Part shown: positions 55,250 through 62,522 of the stretch, piece by piece
How positions within the stretch are numbered: position 1 is the first letter of the stretch
Layout: each line of letters opens with the position of its first letter
From: Isosphaeraceae bacterium
GTDB taxonomy: Bacteria; Planctomycetota; Planctomycetia; Isosphaerales; Isosphaeraceae
Assembly (NCBI GenBank): GCA_026004735.1
Contig: BPJS01000001.1
Location: 3,111,641-3,175,640 of the forward strand
DNA: 64,000 bases
Reading direction: 5' to 3'
Notes under the pieces: generated by a model
Told to the model about the DNA's origin: nothing
The model's input: only the letters and a program-made list of their open reading frames with translations
Database searches by the model: none
Translations under genes and position numbers: made by a program

Positions 55250-56128
55250 TCATCGTACCCACCGCCCTAGGCCCGCGCGGATGTGCCTGGCCCAATCCAG
55301 GGCATCTCCCATGCCCGCCTGGCTGCAGTAGGGGCAGCCCGCGCGCGGTTGGTCCTTCGACTCGTTCACGATCCCGCGGATGCCGTCGTATCGGAGCAGA
55401 CGCTTGGGCGCCCTGATCGCCCCGGTCACCAGCAGCATGAACTCCATGACGGCGATCGAGGCCAGGATCCCGTTGAGCGAGACCACGGAGGGGCCGCCGT
55501 CGCCGAGAGCCTCCCGGCGGACCCCATACATTGCCGCCTCCTCCTCCCGGCGTTCAGGCGAGGTTAGGTCGCGCTGGACGGCTTCAGGGTCCAGCAGGTC
55601 GAGGCAATAGGGGCACCCACCCGCGTACTTGCGGATCATCAGCCGGCCCCCGAAGCCGACGTGCGACTCGTCCTTGTAGGTGTCGGTCGCCAGGTCGAAA
55701 TACGGCCGGTCGTAGGCGCAGGCGAATTCCGTGAGCAGCAGCCGCGCGCCGTCGCGGTCGACGCAGCCGAAGATGACCTGGCTCCCGCCCAACGCGGCCT
55801 CCCCGGCCTCGGAGACGAATGAGTCCGGCACCGGCGAAACGTCGGCGTCGGGCTCGACCGAGAGGATCCCTCGGGCCGCCACGTCCACCTTCGCCTCGGG
55901 CTTCCCGAGGTCGAGCTCCGTGGCCCCGATCAGGCGATTGAGGTTCGACTTCGAGACGCGATCGGCGTCGATGAGCGCGTAGCTCCGCACGCCGAGGTAG
56001 GCGAGCTGCTGGGCGACGTGGGACCCGGTCCCGCCCAGACCGACGATCGCGACCCGGGTCGCCGCGAGCCTCTCCTGGCCCTCGCGGCCGAAGAGCATGA
56101 GGTGCCGGTCGAACCGCTCAAGGTCCAC
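55250..56128 (-). CDS. E1-like ThiF-family adenylyltransferase
   Basis: A 292-residue protein that would adenylate the C-terminus of the ubiquitin-like protein encoded upstream. It shows the nucleotide loop VGLGGTGSHVA (29-39), IDADRVSKSNLNR (53-65) and Lys residues near 76-80. Two CPYC pairs (172-175 and 265-268) form a zinc site. No unmistakable catalytic Cys is placed; C122 and C137 are candidates. It starts at a GTG overlapping the JAB gene by 11 bases, so the two are coupled. It is the last gene of the UBL-E2-JAB-E1 run. Confidence 0.85.
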   Translation of the reverse strand: MDLERFDRHLMLFGREGQERLAATRVAIVGLGGTGSHVAQQLAYLGVRSYALIDADRVSKSNLNRLIGATELDLGKPEAKVDVAARGILSVEPDADVSPVPDSFVSEAGEAALGGSQVIFGCVDRDGARLLLTEFACAYDRPYFDLATDTYKDESHVGFGGRLMIRKYAGGCPYCLDLLDPEAVQRDLTSPERREEEAAMYGVRREALGDGGPSVVSLNGILASIAVMEFMLLVTGAIRAPKRLLRYDGIRGIVNESKDQPRAGCPYCSQAGMGDALDWARHIRAGLGRWVR

Positions 56129-56657
56129 GCTTCACCCCCTCCGCGCGCATCGCGTCCAAAGTCCGGCCGGTCGGGACCATCTTCCTGAACCAGCCCAGGC
56201 GGATGACATCCAGGGGCACCGGCGACGGCGAGTCGTCGACCCACGCCATGGAGTCGACGCTGATCGGGTTGACTAGGACGGCCAGGTAGGGCTTCCCCCG
56301 CAGACGCCACCGGCAGTGAGGCACGAACTCCTCGAAGCCGGACAGGTCGCTGCCGGAGAACGTCGCCTGCCGGCTCTCGGTCGGGTGCGAGTGGAATTCG
56401 ACGATCGCGGTTCCCGAGTCCCAGGCCTGCTTGATGACTCTCGGCCGAACGTGGTCGGCGAGCTCGATGTGGTAGCCGGTATGGACGTCGAAGTCCTGCG
56501 GCGGCACGAGGTAGACGACCTGGGGCTTGAACACGACCGACCCGTTGCCGGAGTCGACCTTCGAGAACACGAAGGCCGCCTGTTCCAACTCATTCTGAAG
56601 CAGGTGGGCCCAGAGGCGTCTCTTGAGCCCACCGCCGAGGTCGAGTGTCACTTTCAC
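56118..56657 (-). CDS. JAB/MPN metalloprotease (deubiquitinase-like)
   Basis: A 179-residue JAMM-type protein. Glu near residue 25 (NELEQAAFVF), HSHP at 89-92 and SGSD at 101-104 make up the zinc site; the gap between HSHP and the Ser is eight residues, a little longer than the common six. It would cut ubiquitin-like conjugates. The start is a GTG one base after the E2-like stop (TAA C GTG), so it is read through from the upstream gene. Confidence 0.85.
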   Translation of the reverse strand: MKVTLDLGGGLKRRLWAHLLQNELEQAAFVFSKVDSGNGSVVFKPQVVYLVPPQDFDVHTGYHIELADHVRPRVIKQAWDSGTAIVEFHSHPTESRQATFSGSDLSGFEEFVPHCRWRLRGKPYLAVLVNPISVDSMAWVDDSPSPVPLDVIRLGWFRKMVPTGRTLDAMRAEGVKRGP

Positions 56658-56658
56658 G

Positions 56659-57069
56659 TTAGGGCCCCTCCCCGAAGCGGTCGCGGAACGACAGCACGAA
56701 GTTCAGGAAGTTGCTTCCGGACTCCGGCTCCGGCCCGGGTTGCCACGAGTCGAGGTGCGACCAGGAGAACTTCGCCCAGGTCCCGGGCAGCGGGGTGGGC
56801 GAAGGCTCCTGGTAGTTGTTGACGGGGGCGCGGTTGTCGGCCGCGAGCCGGAGCGGGGGCGAGACCCAGAACGCGTAGGGGGCGTTTCCCGGGTACCCGG
56901 CGGGCACCTGGAAGCAGACCTCCACCACGCCCGGTGCCCAGCCCCCGTGCTGGACCGTATACCGCGGGATGCGGATCCAGCCGCCTTCGACCTCGTGGTA
57001 CTCGGCGTCCGGGAACACCGAGCGGAGGAGCTCCATCTCTCTGGCGATGCGCTCGGTCATCGGCCTCAC
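56659..57069 (-). CDS. E2-like protein (prokaryotic E2 family)
   Basis: A 136-residue E2-fold candidate: EMELLRSVFPDAEYHEVEGG, then VVEVCFQVPAGYPGNAPYAF with the PGxxP loop of UBC proteins, and WSHLDSWQPGPEPESG near the end. The only Cys is in the strand VEVC and not at the usual E2 active-site position, so it may not form a thioester in the standard way. The GTG at 57069 overlaps the UBL stop (GTGA); an ATG at 57060 is an alternative. Family call rests on context and motifs. Confidence 0.7.
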   Translation of the reverse strand: MRPMTERIAREMELLRSVFPDAEYHEVEGGWIRIPRYTVQHGGWAPGVVEVCFQVPAGYPGNAPYAFWVSPPLRLAADNRAPVNNYQEPSPTPLPGTWAKFSWSHLDSWQPGPEPESGSNFLNFVLSFRDRFGEGP

Positions 57070-57332
57070 CCCCGCTGGAAGCGGACCTTCTTGGCGAAGC
57101 CGTGACCGGGCTTGAGCTCGACCACCTCGTTCTCGGCCAGCGTCCGCTCGGTGTTGTCCTGGAGGTTGATCTCCAGCACCGGGGTGTCCGAGGGCAGCGA
57201 GCCGAGGGCGCGGATCTCCGGGACCGTGATGGTCTCGCGGTCCCAGGCGTACTCCTTGCCCTCGATGTTGACGTTGAACATGGGCCCGTGGGGCTTGTCC
57301 TCACGGGCGAGCTGAGCAGCGACGGCGGTCAT
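57066..57332 (-). CDS. Ubiquitin-like protein (multiubiquitin-domain family)
   Basis: An 88-residue protein with a single beta-grasp domain: FNVNIEGKEYAWDRETITVP, EIRALGSLPSDTPVLEINLQ, TLAENEVVELKPGHGF, then KKVRFQRG. It ends in Gly, so it could be activated without trimming. The ATG at 57332 is preceded by GAGAGGGG. It is the first gene of the UBL-E2-JAB-E1 run and would be the conjugated modifier. Confidence 0.8.
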   Translation of the reverse strand: MTAVAAQLAREDKPHGPMFNVNIEGKEYAWDRETITVPEIRALGSLPSDTPVLEINLQDNTERTLAENEVVELKPGHGFAKKVRFQRG

Positions 57333-57371
57333 GGTAACCCCTCTCGGCAGCATCATTGGGTCGACGTGCGT

Positions 57372-57394
57372 GCCACTCCCGCGCTGGGAGTGGC
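57372..57394. promoter_or_regulatory. Perfect 9-bp hairpin upstream of the UBL gene
   Basis: GCCACTCCC-GCGCT-GGGAGTGGC lies 40 bases before the UBL start codon, in the 180-base gap after the IrrE-like gene. There is no T-run, so it may be an operator, an mRNA leader structure or a processing site. Confidence 0.5.
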
Positions 57395-57511
57395 GACGCC
57401 TGTTGTCGGGCCGGCTGGCTCAGCCGAGTCCTCTACACATGACCTCGGGGCAGACCGCGCATCGTGCTATGGATTTCGGTTTTTCTCTCGGGGCCCTGTC
57501 CTTGGCCCGGC

Positions 57512-58336
57512 TCAGTCGTCGCTCCCTGGATCCTGCAGGGTCAGGTAGGTCAGGACGAGGCCGGTGTAGCCCAGGGGCATCGCCTCTTCCCACAACTCTT
57601 CGCGGTACGGTCGCTCGTACCAGGCCTGCGCGGGGACCAAGCCGCCGACCGCGTCGAGGGAGTCGCTGCCCTCGAGCCGCTTCCAAAGCCCGGCGGTTCG
57701 ACTCGTACCCGGCACCCGGCTACCCGCCGGGACGTGGGACATGCCGAGCGCCCTCATGCTGTCGGAATGCCAGGCCCAGTTGACCCGGTTGGCCTCGCTG
57801 ACGACCATGGCGCACGGCTCGAAGTCGAACTGGCAGTAACGCCTGACGGTGCTGGTCACCGATGTCTGGAACTCCTCGTCGGCCAGTCTGCATAGGTCGG
57901 AGAGGGTCCAGAAGCTTCGTCGTCTCTTGTCCATCTCGGCGAGGAAGAGCTCTCGCGGCATGAGCAGGGCCGACGCGAACTCGTCCGCCTCGTTCTCGCG
58001 AGGGTTTCTCGAGCGGAAGTCGATAACCGAGTTGTGGCTGCGCCCGCTGAGCAGATACTCCCGGTGGGATGGGAGGTAGAAGTGCGCGAGCTCATGGGCG
58101 AGTGAGAATCTGACCCGGCTCTCGGTGCGTCCGTGCTGTGCGGTCCGGTAGTAGAGGATGAAGGCCCTCTCCGCGCCGACGAACTCGATCCTCGCGTCGA
58201 ACTTCGGACCGTACCTGCCGGGGGCAAGCTCAATCCCTTCCTCCTTGACGATGGCGAAGGGATTGACCGGTAGTCGCCACATGTCGAGCGCGATGAGCGT
58301 CGACTTGGCGAAGTTCTCGATGTCAGGCGTCCTCAC
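57512..58336 (-). CDS. ImmA/IrrE-family zinc metallopeptidase
   Basis: A 274-residue protein. The zincin motif is in FSLAHELAHFYL (His81, Glu82, His85), with ENEADEFASALLMPRELFLA providing the third ligand. Relatives cleave transcriptional repressors (ImmA of ICEBs1, IrrE of Deinococcus), often in response to DNA damage. The start is a GTG at 58336 that overlaps the upstream gene by 14 bases. A unique C-terminal 110 residues follow the peptidase. Its target could be a repressor or anti-sigma activity in this operon; this is inference. Confidence 0.8.
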   Translation of the reverse strand: MRTPDIENFAKSTLIALDMWRLPVNPFAIVKEEGIELAPGRYGPKFDARIEFVGAERAFILYYRTAQHGRTESRVRFSLAHELAHFYLPSHREYLLSGRSHNSVIDFRSRNPRENEADEFASALLMPRELFLAEMDKRRRSFWTLSDLCRLADEEFQTSVTSTVRRYCQFDFEPCAMVVSEANRVNWAWHSDSMRALGMSHVPAGSRVPGTSRTAGLWKRLEGSDSLDAVGGLVPAQAWYERPYREELWEEAMPLGYTGLVLTYLTLQDPGSDD

Positions 58337-58721
58337 CGCCTCCTTCCTTCCGTTCACGGGCCCGGCGCTCGAGTATCTCCCGTTTGCGCCGCTCGAGTTC
58401 CTCCGCTGTCTCTCCATCGATCTCCTCGGCGCGGTTCAGGCCCCAATCCGCTCCGCTGCCCGCGAGGGCGAGAGCATCCTCCTCATCGCACGATTCCCGT
58501 TGTCGCTGTTCCGGTTTCGCCTCCAGCGGGCGTTCGCCGGCCAGGAGGCGTTTGACGAAATCGCTGCCGAGGGATCTCATCGCCGCCTTCTCCTCGTCCG
58601 TGAGCTGAGGCAGTCGATCTGGGTCGATCACCTCGTCGTCCTTATCAGCTCGCCGGAGTGCCGAGACGAGCAGAGCGTCCAATGCCCGCTCTTCCCGCTC
58701 TCGCTTGCCCCCTGCGCTCAT
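58323..58721 (-). CDS. Charged, coiled-coil hypothetical protein
   Basis: A 132-residue protein rich in Glu, Arg and Asp (RADKDDEVIDPDRLPQLTDE, EEKAAMRSLGSDFVKRLLAG, ELERRKREILERRARERKEG). It lies three bases after the sigma-like gene and overlaps the IrrE-like gene, so all three are one transcript. It could be an anti-sigma factor or adaptor; no family recognised. Confidence 0.6.
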   Translation of the reverse strand: MSAGGKREREERALDALLVSALRRADKDDEVIDPDRLPQLTDEEKAAMRSLGSDFVKRLLAGERPLEAKPEQRQRESCDEEDALALAGSGADWGLNRAEEIDGETAEELERRKREILERRARERKEGGGEDA

Positions 58722-58724
58722 GAG

Positions 58725-59378
58725 TCACTCCACGGGGATGAACGAGTAGCCGCGTTTGGTGAGGGCCGCGGCGATCTTCTCTCGCGCGAAACGCCAGTCG
58801 CTCTTCACGGCGGCGACGCTCTCCGTCTTGCCGGTGACGGCGCCGACCGCCTCCGCCAGGGGGCGATAGGTGTCGCGTTCGCGAAAGTCCTCGAAGTGGT
58901 CGACGAAACACCGAGCGACGATCCGCTGGCGGTGGGGAAGGGTCTGGATGATCTCCAGGAGGACCACCCGGAACTCCTTGGCCTCCGCCGGTGCGATGTT
59001 CAGTCGCCACTCGAAGCCGAGGTCGGTGTTCTTGAGGTCTGCGGCTACCGCGTCGAGAATCGCGTCCTCGTTGGTGTTCACGCTGTGACCGTGCTCGCGC
59101 AGGAGGTCCATCCCCTTATTGCGCGCGATCGACTGCACCATCCTCAGGGGACGCTGAGGATCAAACCCCGGCCTCCGGGCCAGCACGATCATTGCAAGCA
59201 TGGTCTCTTGATAGGCGACCAACAGCTCGTGAGGATCGAGCAGCCCATAGGTTTCTCGCTTTATATAGCGAAGGATATGCTCCTGATAATCGGCGTCGAG
59301 GAGTTCAATGGCAAAGTCGGGATCGTCGCGAAAGGCGGATTCCAAATCCGCCTCACTGACGGGGTCGGTCGCTGCCAT
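58725..59378 (-). CDS. Sigma-70-family (ECF-like) sigma factor
   Basis: A 217-residue protein. The sigma-2-like helix block is DPHELLVAYQETMLAMIVLA, RPLRMVQSIARNKGMDLLRE. The sigma-4-like block is IIQTLPHRQRIVARCFVDHF, TYRPLAEAVGAVTGKTESVA, KSDWRFAREKIAAALTKRGY. The linker between them is longer than in typical ECF factors. It would direct RNA polymerase to its own promoter set, possibly the defence operon that follows. Confidence 0.7.
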   Translation of the reverse strand: MAATDPVSEADLESAFRDDPDFAIELLDADYQEHILRYIKRETYGLLDPHELLVAYQETMLAMIVLARRPGFDPQRPLRMVQSIARNKGMDLLREHGHSVNTNEDAILDAVAADLKNTDLGFEWRLNIAPAEAKEFRVVLLEIIQTLPHRQRIVARCFVDHFEDFRERDTYRPLAEAVGAVTGKTESVAAVKSDWRFAREKIAAALTKRGYSFIPVE

Positions 59379-59466
59379 GAAACCCCAGCCCTCTCAACCT
59401 TTTGAAGCTTCAATCCGGTGCCGGCATCTCTTATCCTCGGTCGTCTCGACGCATCGAGCTATCGCC

Positions 59467-59492
59467 GGACAGATTTTTCTGATTTTTTGTCC
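59467..59492. promoter_or_regulatory. Possible operator upstream of the sigma gene
   Basis: GGACA and TGTCC form a short inverted repeat around a 16-base T-rich spacer, about 90 bases before the sigma start. Weak evidence. Confidence 0.25.
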
Positions 59493-59546
59493 AGTGGTTG
59501 TATTTCAGGACGAGTCATCCCCGGCGGGACGACGTAAGCTCTCTAT

Positions 59547-59883
59547 TTGACGTGTCTTACCCCTGATCGGCCGCCTGAGGAAGGCGTGAAAGAACGCGGA
59601 GAGGTTGCGGACGGGTACATCGAGTCGTTCAACGGCCAGCTCTCCGGCGAGTTCCTGGACGGCGAGGTCCTCGACACCCTGCTGGAGGCGAAGGTGCTGA
59701 CCGAGCGGGGGCAGGTCGGGCACAACACCATCTCCCCCCACAGCAACCTGAAGTACCGCCCGCCGGCGCCCGAGGCGATCGTGCCGTGGACGACGGCGCT
59801 CGGAGCTGCGCCGCTCGGCGCGGCGTCTATGGCCGGGCCGGGGCACTGACAAAGTCGTTGGCATCATCGGCGGGGACAGGTCA
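59547..59883 (+). pseudogene. 3' remnant of an IS3-family element
   Basis: The last part of an OrfB (DGYIESFNGQLSGEFLDGEV, NTISPHSNLKYRPPAPEAIV) and a right end GGGGACAGGTCA remain. It is related to, but distinct from, the complete IS3 at 29896-31177. The catalytic Asps and the left end are lost. It separates the sigma operon from AbiE module 1. Confidence 0.8.
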
Positions 59884-59977
59884 GAATTGCCGACCTGTAT
59901 CTCCATGGTGTTCTCGCGCCCCATGGGAGCCACAAGGTGGTCAGCTCCTCTTTTCACGTCCCCGTTCACACGATTGG

Positions 59978-60934
59978 TTAGAGCAGGTTCTGAAGCCCAA
60001 CAAGACACCGCTCGACCTCCTCCCACTCCGGATACCCCCCGAAGCAGAGCAGCTCGCACTGGGCCCTGTACTCGCGAGCGACCATGTCCTTGAGCGCCCC
60101 GCTCGGGAAGATGGCGGCGCTCTCGTTGAAGCGCATCCCCTCGGGCGGCAGGTAGTACTTCGGGAAGTGGGCACGGCTCAGGCGGTCGTAGTCGATGCGA
60201 AGCTCGTCGTACTCGCGCGAGTTGAGCATCGCCCTCACCTCGTCCCTCTGGGCGAGCCTGTAGAGGTCGTAGTAGTGCCTCGCGTAGGTGCCGAGGGGCT
60301 TCCCGCCTTTGAGGTACTGCTCGATCTTTCCGTGGATCGTGAAGAGCTTCTCGACGAAGGTCCGTCGGAAGTGGAGGAGCCGCATCGTGAACGGCGCCTC
60401 GTCCTCGGCCCCGACCGAGTTTCCGGTCTCTCGCAGGAACGCGGCCGCGTACGAATCGAGCTGCAAGTCCTCGGTCGGCTGCCGGCCGCTCGCGGTCCCC
60501 GCCTCGACCAGCACGCGGGGCCTCAAGCTCCCCGGGAAGAGCTGCCTGTATTCGAAGTGGTCGTCGCGTCCGATGCCGCCGATCTTCCTGCTGTCTTCGA
60601 CGACGAGGTGGAGACCCGGGTGGGCGGCGACCGTGTCCCGCAGCTTCTCGAGCTCTCGGTCGATCGGTCGCTTCCCGAGCTTCGGGGTGTACGCCTCGGG
60701 GTCGAGGAAGATGTCGATGTCCTCGGAGAAGCGTTGGATGAGCCCCCACCCTTTGGACAAGCTCGTACCGCCCTTGAAGATGACCTTCGGGCCGTACGCC
60801 TGGGCGATGAGCCTCAATGCTTCGGTGACGTAGTAGTCCTTCTCGATCGCGGACGCCGAGAGCCCCGACGATCCGAAGTGTTCCGCGGCCGCTAGGAGCA
60901 GTTGCTCGAAATCCTCATGCTCGAAGAGTCTCAT
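59978..60934 (-). CDS. AbiEii-family nucleotidyltransferase toxin
   Basis: A 318-residue toxin. The nucleotidyltransferase motif is FKGGTSLSKGWGLIQRFSED, IDIFLDPEA, with acidic metal ligands in SEDID. Conserved downstream segments include FVEKLFTIHGKIEQYLKGG and YARHYYDLYRLAQRDEVRAM. AbiEii-type enzymes transfer nucleotides to RNA (tRNA acceptor ends are known targets of relatives) and cause abortive infection. It overlaps its upstream partner by 20 bases. Length is normal. Confidence 0.88.
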   Translation of the reverse strand: MRLFEHEDFEQLLLAAAEHFGSSGLSASAIEKDYYVTEALRLIAQAYGPKVIFKGGTSLSKGWGLIQRFSEDIDIFLDPEAYTPKLGKRPIDRELEKLRDTVAAHPGLHLVVEDSRKIGGIGRDDHFEYRQLFPGSLRPRVLVEAGTASGRQPTEDLQLDSYAAAFLRETGNSVGAEDEAPFTMRLLHFRRTFVEKLFTIHGKIEQYLKGGKPLGTYARHYYDLYRLAQRDEVRAMLNSREYDELRIDYDRLSRAHFPKYYLPPEGMRFNESAAIFPSGALKDMVAREYRAQCELLCFGGYPEWEEVERCLVGLQNLL

Positions 60935-61679
60935 CCGTCCTGCACTCCTTCGCTTGCCATTCCTTAGCCGATTTGAGCGCTGAGAGGAGGCCGAAATCGA
61001 ACCTCGTGAGCGGGTTCAGGCTCGTTCTCAGCTTCTCGAGCGTCTTCCCGTCCTTCCCGAGCTCTTCGCCCAGGGCCCCGAGCATGGCACGCACCCGCGG
61101 GGGCTCGTGCTTCGCGACGCGGACGAGCCGCTCGAACATCCCTCCTTCTCTCAAGAGCGAGAGGAGCCTTGCGATCGTCTCCTCCGGCGAAAGTTCGCTC
61201 GTCTGGGCTCGCCTCCTGATCAGGTCCAGAAGGGCGCCCTCCCGCTCGGAGAGCTTCGCCCACGCAGCGGGCCGACGGGTGTGGACGCGGGCTCTCTGCC
61301 CCACCATCGTTCGTGGCAAGCTCCCCCGAGTCGTCGCAACCTCCTCGACGGCGGGCACCTGCGTGCTGAATCCCAGCTGATTCGCCGCGGTCAGCCCCGA
61401 GGGGAACACCGCGCGCGTCCTGGCTCCCTTCTCCCTAAGCAGCTCCGGATTGGGGCGGCTCATGCCGAATGCAGTCTTTCGCGGGCGGTAGTAGAGCCCC
61501 TTCGAGACTCGCTGGAGCTCGCCCGCCCGGGCGAGGCGCGAGAGCGTCTGGGCTACGGCCGGAAACGGCAGCTTCGGGAAGTCCTGGACGGACCAGACCC
61601 GCTCCCCGCCCCCGTCGATCGCCCTGCGGACCCGGTCGGCCGCGCTCAGCGTCTGGTGGTGTTCCGCGTGCTTCTCCAT
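60915..61679 (-). CDS. DUF6088/AbiEi-like antitoxin
   Basis: A 254-residue protein. The N-terminus is a winged-helix-like DNA-binding domain (LSAADRVRRAIDGGGERVWS, FPAVAQTLSRLARAGELQRV, SKGLYYRPRKTAFG). The middle reads AVFPSGLTAANQLGFSTQVP, EVATTRGSLPR, typical of AbiEi-like antitoxins. It would repress the operon and neutralise AbiEii as a type IV antitoxin. The ATG at 61679 is chosen by comparison with the ghost copy at 53267, which conserves the same ATG. Confidence 0.85.
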   Translation of the reverse strand: MEKHAEHHQTLSAADRVRRAIDGGGERVWSVQDFPKLPFPAVAQTLSRLARAGELQRVSKGLYYRPRKTAFGMSRPNPELLREKGARTRAVFPSGLTAANQLGFSTQVPAVEEVATTRGSLPRTMVGQRARVHTRRPAAWAKLSEREGALLDLIRRRAQTSELSPEETIARLLSLLREGGMFERLVRVAKHEPPRVRAMLGALGEELGKDGKTLEKLRTSLNPLTRFDFGLLSALKSAKEWQAKECRTDETLRA

Positions 61680-61710
61680 ACCCTCTAAGATCGCTTCCGG
61701 CTCGCCAGAA

Positions 61711-61738
61711 GTCAAGTTTTTTTGCTCGTAAACTTGAC
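61711..61738. promoter_or_regulatory. Operator-like inverted repeat before AbiE module 1
   Basis: GTCAAGTTT (61711-61719) and AAACTTGAC (61730-61738) are perfect 9-base arms around a 10-base spacer, 32 bases before the antitoxin start. AbiEi proteins are known to bind inverted repeats in their own promoters. The arms are degraded in the ghost copy near 53300-53328. Confidence 0.6.
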
Positions 61739-61935
61739 AATTTGAGGTGACCTGTCGGGCCACCTCCGTGCGGCCGGGAACTTCGAACGCATCGAGCACG
61801 AGCCCTAACCCTTCCCGCCCGGCGGGCAGTTTGCACACGACCCAACGGTACAATCCGTTCGACCGCCGAGTCGAAGCATCGCGTGTGACACGGCCGATCG
61901 GCAGGCCTCACGCGTCCCTGCGACGCAAACAGCGT

Positions 61936-62522
61936 TCAATCCTGGAAGGCCCGCACGGTCACCGAGATGCGGCGTCCCTTAGCCTTCGCCGACTTCGGCA
62001 CCTCGTGCTTCCAGGCGAGATTCGTGTCGTAGGGCATGACGAAGACGGTGCCGTCCGTCGCCGGGAAGTCGCGCCGCGTCTTCGAACCAGGGAGCGTCAG
62101 CCGGAACACGCGAGTTTGCCCGAGCGAGACCGTGACGATCGGGGCGCCCACGACCATGCGTTTGATGCTGTCGTTGTGCGGGCCGATGTAGTGGCCGAGC
62201 GTGCCGTCGTACCAGTTGAGCAGGAGCCCGTTGAGCCGCCCGTGGAACGACGCCTTAGCCCAGGCGAGGAGCGGCTCTAGGGGCGGCGGGACGGGCAGTG
62301 ACTCGCTCAGGCGCCCCGAGAAGCGGTAGTCCCGGCCGTAGGCCCGCTGCCAGCGGGGCAGCTTCACGAGGCGGCCGTGCATCGTGATCTCCTGGTATTC
62401 CTCGGGGAGGAGCGACCAGAGCCGCACGAAGCCCTCCGCGTCCACGGCGAGGTGTGCGGGGAGCCTCCCGAGTAGAACGCGTGCTCGCCGTCCAGGTCGT
62501 GACGCTCGAAGCTGTCGATCAT
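61936..62522 (-). pseudogene. AlkB-family 2-oxoglutarate/Fe(II) dioxygenase, frameshifted
   Basis: An AlkB-like DNA repair enzyme of about 195 residues. The active-site pattern is GPHNDSIKRMVVGAPIVTVS, LGQTRVFRLT, TVFVMPYDTNLAWKHEVPKS, then RRISVTVRAF, giving HxD, the distal His and Arg. The first 22 residues (MIDSFERHDLDGEHAFYSG) are in another frame from 62522, and the rest starts RLPAHLAVDAEGFVRLWSLL. One missing base near 62467 explains it. It lies between the two AbiE modules. Confidence 0.75.

Noticed and set aside
59505..60749. 414-residue minus-strand frame overlapping the AbiEii gene
   Set aside because: Arg/Pro-rich alternative frame; the AbiEii frame shows the nucleotidyltransferase motif and a proper overlap with its partner.
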